Part shown: piece after piece, positions 61,143 to 64,000 of the stretch
How the letters are laid out: the number at the start of each line of letters is the position of its first letter
Numbering within the stretch: the first letter of the stretch is position 1
Assembly (NCBI RefSeq): GCF_016429015.1
Contig: NZ_JAELTU010000003.1
Coordinates: 39,867-103,866 of the forward strand
Origin: Rhizobium sp. ASV20
Lineage (GTDB): Bacteria > Pseudomonadota > Alphaproteobacteria > Rhizobiales > Rhizobiaceae
Length of the DNA: 64,000 bases
Direction: 5' to 3'
Notes under the pieces: model-generated
Told to the model about the DNA's origin: nothing
Database searches by the model: none
Seen by the model: only the letters and a program-made list of their open reading frames with translations
Position numbers and translations under genes: made by a program

Positions 61143-62624
61143 ATGCCGATGACAATTCGCTCGGAACTGCGCTTTATCCTCAACGGCCAGGATGTTGCAC
61201 TTGGCGATGTCGCGCCGGACCAGACGCTGCTCGACTGGTTGCGGCTCTCGCGGTCGCTAAAAGGCACGAAGGAAGGCTGTGCCGAGGGCGATTGCGGCGC
61301 ATGTACCGTACTTGTCGGGCGGCTGACATCGTCGGGCGGACTCGTCTATGAAGGGGTCAATGCCTGTATTCGCTTCCTTGGCTCGCTTGACGGCTGTCAC
61401 GTCGTCACCGTCGAACACCTGGCCCCCAGCGATGGCCAGCTGCATCCCGTGCAGCAGGCCATGGTTGACTTTCACGGGTCGCAATGCGGCTTTTGCACGC
61501 CGGGCTTCGTCATGTCGCTCTACGGGCTCTGGATGCAAACCCCAAACCCGACGGATCCGCAGATCGAAACCGCGCTGCAGGGCAATCTCTGTCGCTGCAC
61601 CGGCTATGAGCCGATCCTGCGCGCCGCACGCGCCATTTCCAGCTATGGCGGGACGCAAAACGATCCGCTGCTTGTCGAGCGCGAAACCATGATTGCGCGG
61701 CTCAAGGCCCTTCACGATGGCGCGCGGGTGGAAATCGGCGAAGGCCGCCATCAGCTTGTCGTCCCGGCAAACCTCGATGATTTCGCAGCTTTTCTTGAGG
61801 CCACTCCGGCCGCGACCGTGGTGGCCGGATCCACCGATGTCGGCCTGTGGGTCACCAAGCATATGCGTGACATCACGCCGGTCGTTTTCATCGCCGGACT
61901 GCAGGAGTTGAAGTCGCTCATCGTAAGAGACGGCACAATCTCGATCGGAGCCGGCGTCACCTATTCGGAGGCGATTGAAACCGTCTCGCAGCACATTCCG
62001 GAGCTCGGTCCGCTCATTGCCCGCATTGGTGGCCAGCAGGTCCGCAACATGGGCACGATCGGCGGCAATATCGCCAACGGCTCGCCGATCGGCGATACGC
62101 CACCGGCGCTTATTGCACTCGGCGCATCGCTGACCTTGCGTAAAGGTGCCATCCGGCGCACCATCGCGCTTGAAGATTTCTTCATCGCTTACGGCAAGCA
62201 GGATCGCCAAGCCGGTGAATTTGTTGAAACCGTGCATATTCCAATTCCGGCATCAGGCGAGAACTTCGCCGTCTACAAGGTGACGAAGCGCCGGGACGAA
62301 GACATCACGGCTACACTGGGCGCCTTTCGCCTGACCCTTGCCGAAGATGGCACGGTGACCGAGATCCACATCGCCTATGGCGGCATGGCCGCAACGCCGA
62401 AACGGGCCTTCGCCGTCGAACAGGCGCTGCTTGGCCAGATCTGGAGCGAGCAGACCGTGGAGGCCGCGATGGAGAAATATGCCGAGGACTATTCGCCGCT
62501 GACCGATATGCGCGCTACTGCGGAATATCGTGCGCTCGCCGCGAAGAATCTTCTGCTACGTTTCTACCTGGAAACCACGTCCCATGCGACACCGGCACAG
62601 GTGTCCAGATACGAGGCCGCGTGA
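61143..62624 (+). CDS. xdhA: Xanthine dehydrogenase small subunit (2Fe-2S and FAD)
   Basis: 493 residues. N-terminal domain with plant-type 2Fe-2S Cys motif (KEGCAEGDCGACTVLVG) and helical 2Fe-2S motif (QCGFCTPGFVMSLY; GNLCRCTGYEPIL). From ~195 an FAD-binding domain of the CO dehydrogenase/xanthine dehydrogenase type (TVVAGSTDVGLWVTKH; QQVRNMGTIGGNIANGSPIG). It passes electrons from the molybdenum subunit to NAD+. An ATG two codons downstream (61149) is an alternative. Starts six bases after uraH; xdhB starts four bases after its stop. Confidence 0.96.
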   Translation: MPMTIRSELRFILNGQDVALGDVAPDQTLLDWLRLSRSLKGTKEGCAEGDCGACTVLVGRLTSSGGLVYEGVNACIRFLGSLDGCHVVTVEHLAPSDGQLHPVQQAMVDFHGSQCGFCTPGFVMSLYGLWMQTPNPTDPQIETALQGNLCRCTGYEPILRAARAISSYGGTQNDPLLVERETMIARLKALHDGARVEIGEGRHQLVVPANLDDFAAFLEATPAATVVAGSTDVGLWVTKHMRDITPVVFIAGLQELKSLIVRDGTISIGAGVTYSEAIETVSQHIPELGPLIARIGGQQVRNMGTIGGNIANGSPIGDTPPALIALGASLTLRKGAIRRTIALEDFFIAYGKQDRQAGEFVETVHIPIPASGENFAVYKVTKRRDEDITATLGAFRLTLAEDGTVTEIHIAYGGMAATPKRAFAVEQALLGQIWSEQTVEAAMEKYAEDYSPLTDMRATAEYRALAAKNLLLRFYLETTSHATPAQVSRYEAA

Positions 62625-62628
62625 CCCC

Positions 62629-64000
62629 ATGAACAAGCACACTCCGGATCTCAAACCCGAAGCCATTGTCGGCGGCGTCCATTCGAGCCCGAGACATGAC
62701 TCGGCGCATAAGCATGTCTGCGGCGCCGCAGTCTATATCGACGACATCGCAGAGCCTGCCGGCACGCTGCATGCCGGCCTTGGTCTGTCGACCGTCGCGC
62801 ACGGTAATCTAAAATCGGTCGATCTTTCGGCGGTGCGGGCAGCGCCGGGCGTTGTCACCGTCCTCACCCATGAAGACGTACCCGGCGTCAACGATATCTC
62901 GCCTTCCTACATGCACGATGATCCCGTGCTTGCTGCCGGCAAGGTCGAGTTTCATGGCCAGCCGATCTTCTGCGTGATTGCCGAAACACGCGAGCAGGCC
63001 CGGCGGGCCGCGCGGCTTGCCAAGATCGAATATGAGGAACTGCCCGCGGATATCGATATCTGGGACCTCGACGTCTCGACCCACCGTCAGGTCGTGACCC
63101 CGCTCACTCTGAAGCGTGGCGATGCAGCCGAAAACCTTGAGAAGGCGCCGCGTCGGGTGAAGGGCCGAATGCGGCTCGGCGGACAGGACCATTTCTATCT
63201 CGAAGGTCAGATATCGCTCGCCGTTCCCGGCGAGGATGATGACGTTGCCGTGTACTGCTCCACCCAGGGCCCAAGCGAGACGCAGCACATGGTCGCCCAC
63301 GCGCTCGGCGTGCCGAGCAATGCCGTGACGATCGAAGTGCGCCGCATGGGTGGCGGCTTCGGCGGCAAGGAAACCCAGGCAAACCAGTGCGCCGCGATCG
63401 CTGCGATCGCCGCCAAGAAATTGAACCGCGCCGTCAAAATCCGCCTCGATCGCGATGAGGACATGGTCGCCACCGGCAAGCGGCATGATTTCGCAATCGA
63501 CTACGATGTCGGCTTCGACGACGAGGGCCGCATCCTTGCCGTCGACTATACATTCGCGCTTCGGGCCGGATTTTCCGCCGACCTTTCCGGCCCGGTCGGC
63601 GACCGCGCGCTGTTTCACTGCGACAATGCCTATTTCTTCCCGCATGTTCATGCCAAATCGGCGCCGCTCTACACCAACACGGTCTCCAACACCGCCTTTC
63701 GCGGTTTTGGCGGACCTCAGGGCATGGTCGGCGCCGAGCGCGTTATTGACGAAGTGGCCTTTGCCGTCGGCAAGGACCCGCTCGATATTCGCAAACTGAA
63801 TTTCTATGATGCGATGGGCGCAAGCGGCGAGCGCAATCTCACCCCCTATCACCAGAGGGTCGAGGATTGCATCATCCAGCGTATCGTGGCGGAACTGGAG
63901 GAAAGCGCAGATTATGCCGGACGCCGCAAGGCCATTGCCGAATTCAACGCAAAGAGCCGCATCGTCAAGCGTGGCATCGCGCTTACTCCGGTGAAGTTCG
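62629..64000 (+). CDS. xdhB: Xanthine dehydrogenase molybdopterin subunit, N-terminal part
   Basis: The gene runs off the right end of the window; 457 residues are visible of an expected ~780. It has the aldehyde oxidase/xanthine dehydrogenase hammerhead domain (VCGAAVYIDDIAEPAGTLHA; TVLTHEDVPGVNDI; FHGQPIFCVIAETREQARRA) and the start of the molybdopterin domain (GGQDHFYLEGQISLAVPG; VRRMGGGFGGKETQANQCAA; NTAFRGFGGPQGMVG). With XdhA it oxidises hypoxanthine and xanthine to urate. A urate oxidase gene is not visible here and, if present, should lie to the right. Confidence 0.95.
   Translation, partial: MNKHTPDLKPEAIVGGVHSSPRHDSAHKHVCGAAVYIDDIAEPAGTLHAGLGLSTVAHGNLKSVDLSAVRAAPGVVTVLTHEDVPGVNDISPSYMHDDPVLAAGKVEFHGQPIFCVIAETREQARRAARLAKIEYEELPADIDIWDLDVSTHRQVVTPLTLKRGDAAENLEKAPRRVKGRMRLGGQDHFYLEGQISLAVPGEDDDVAVYCSTQGPSETQHMVAHALGVPSNAVTIEVRRMGGGFGGKETQANQCAAIAAIAAKKLNRAVKIRLDRDEDMVATGKRHDFAIDYDVGFDDEGRILAVDYTFALRAGFSADLSGPVGDRALFHCDNAYFFPHVHAKSAPLYTNTVSNTAFRGFGGPQGMVGAERVIDEVAFAVGKDPLDIRKLNFYDAMGASGERNLTPYHQRVEDCIIQRIVAELEESADYAGRRKAIAEFNAKSRIVKRGIALTPVKF

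Overview
The window reads as a chromosomal or chromid segment of an alphaproteobacterium of the Rhizobiales, most likely the Rhizobium/Agrobacterium group. The evidence is GC-rich coding DNA, ExoF/ExoY-type exopolysaccharide (EPS) proteins, an IalB-family protein, alphaproteobacterial CsgH, a RuBisCO-like protein of the KDDH type, and an allantoinase/OHCU decarboxylase fusion. I saw no rRNA, tRNA, insertion sequence or CRISPR array. All assignments come from reading the sequence by eye; no database search was run.

Layout. (1) 1-180: end of an M20 amidohydrolase, followed by an IalB-like secreted protein. (2) 1.2-5.4 kb: a curli (amyloid fibre) locus. A minus-strand operon runs long repeat curlin > CsgH > minor curlin > CsgF > CsgG, with two small secreted proteins beside it. 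(3) 5.7-7.0 kb: a possible toxin/XRE-antitoxin pair and a DUF6941-like protein. (4) 7.5-9.3 kb: a LuxR-type regulator with a degenerate receiver and a Crp/Fnr regulator. (5) 9.4-42.6 kb: one large surface-polymer locus. Its flanks carry EPS genes: pyruvyl transferase, Wzy-like polymerase, GH16 glycanase, TIGR04325 methyltransferase, flippase, ExoY-like priming transferase, two GT4 enzymes, a chain-length/tyrosine-kinase/GT2 fusion and an ExoF-like exporter. Its centre is a three-gene NRPS/PKS assembly line (A-PCP; KS-AT-ACP-aminotransferase-C-A-PCP; C-PCP-TE) with its own phosphopantetheinyl transferase, a DegT aminotransferase, a GMC oxidoreductase and an unusual two-part formyltransferase-like/beta-propeller protein. 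(6) 42.8-55.3 kb: a carbohydrate catabolic locus with SorC regulator, aldolase/SDR fusion, CUT2 ABC transporter, MtnK, MtnA, split transketolase and RuBisCO-like protein. (7) 55.7-64 kb: purine catabolism (NCS2 permease, AllA, allantoinase/OHCU decarboxylase, UraH, XdhA, partial XdhB), with an AbiEii-like nucleotidyltransferase pair lodged between permease and allA.

How they work together. The curli genes and EPS genes suggest a biofilm or attachment region. The assembly line should make a short beta-amino-acyl-glycine product; its position inside an EPS locus raises the possibility that the product decorates, or is co-exported with, the polysaccharide. The 43-55 kb locus looks built to import a 5-modified ribose (5-methylthioribose or 5-deoxyribose), phosphorylate and isomerise it, and cleave it; the transketolase and RuBisCO-like protein imply a further branch whose chemistry I cannot settle from sequence. 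The strongest candidates for undescribed biology are the NRPS/PKS-EPS combination with its odd terminal module, the Wzz-kinase-GT2 fusion, and the MtnK/MtnA/transketolase/RuBisCO-like operon.
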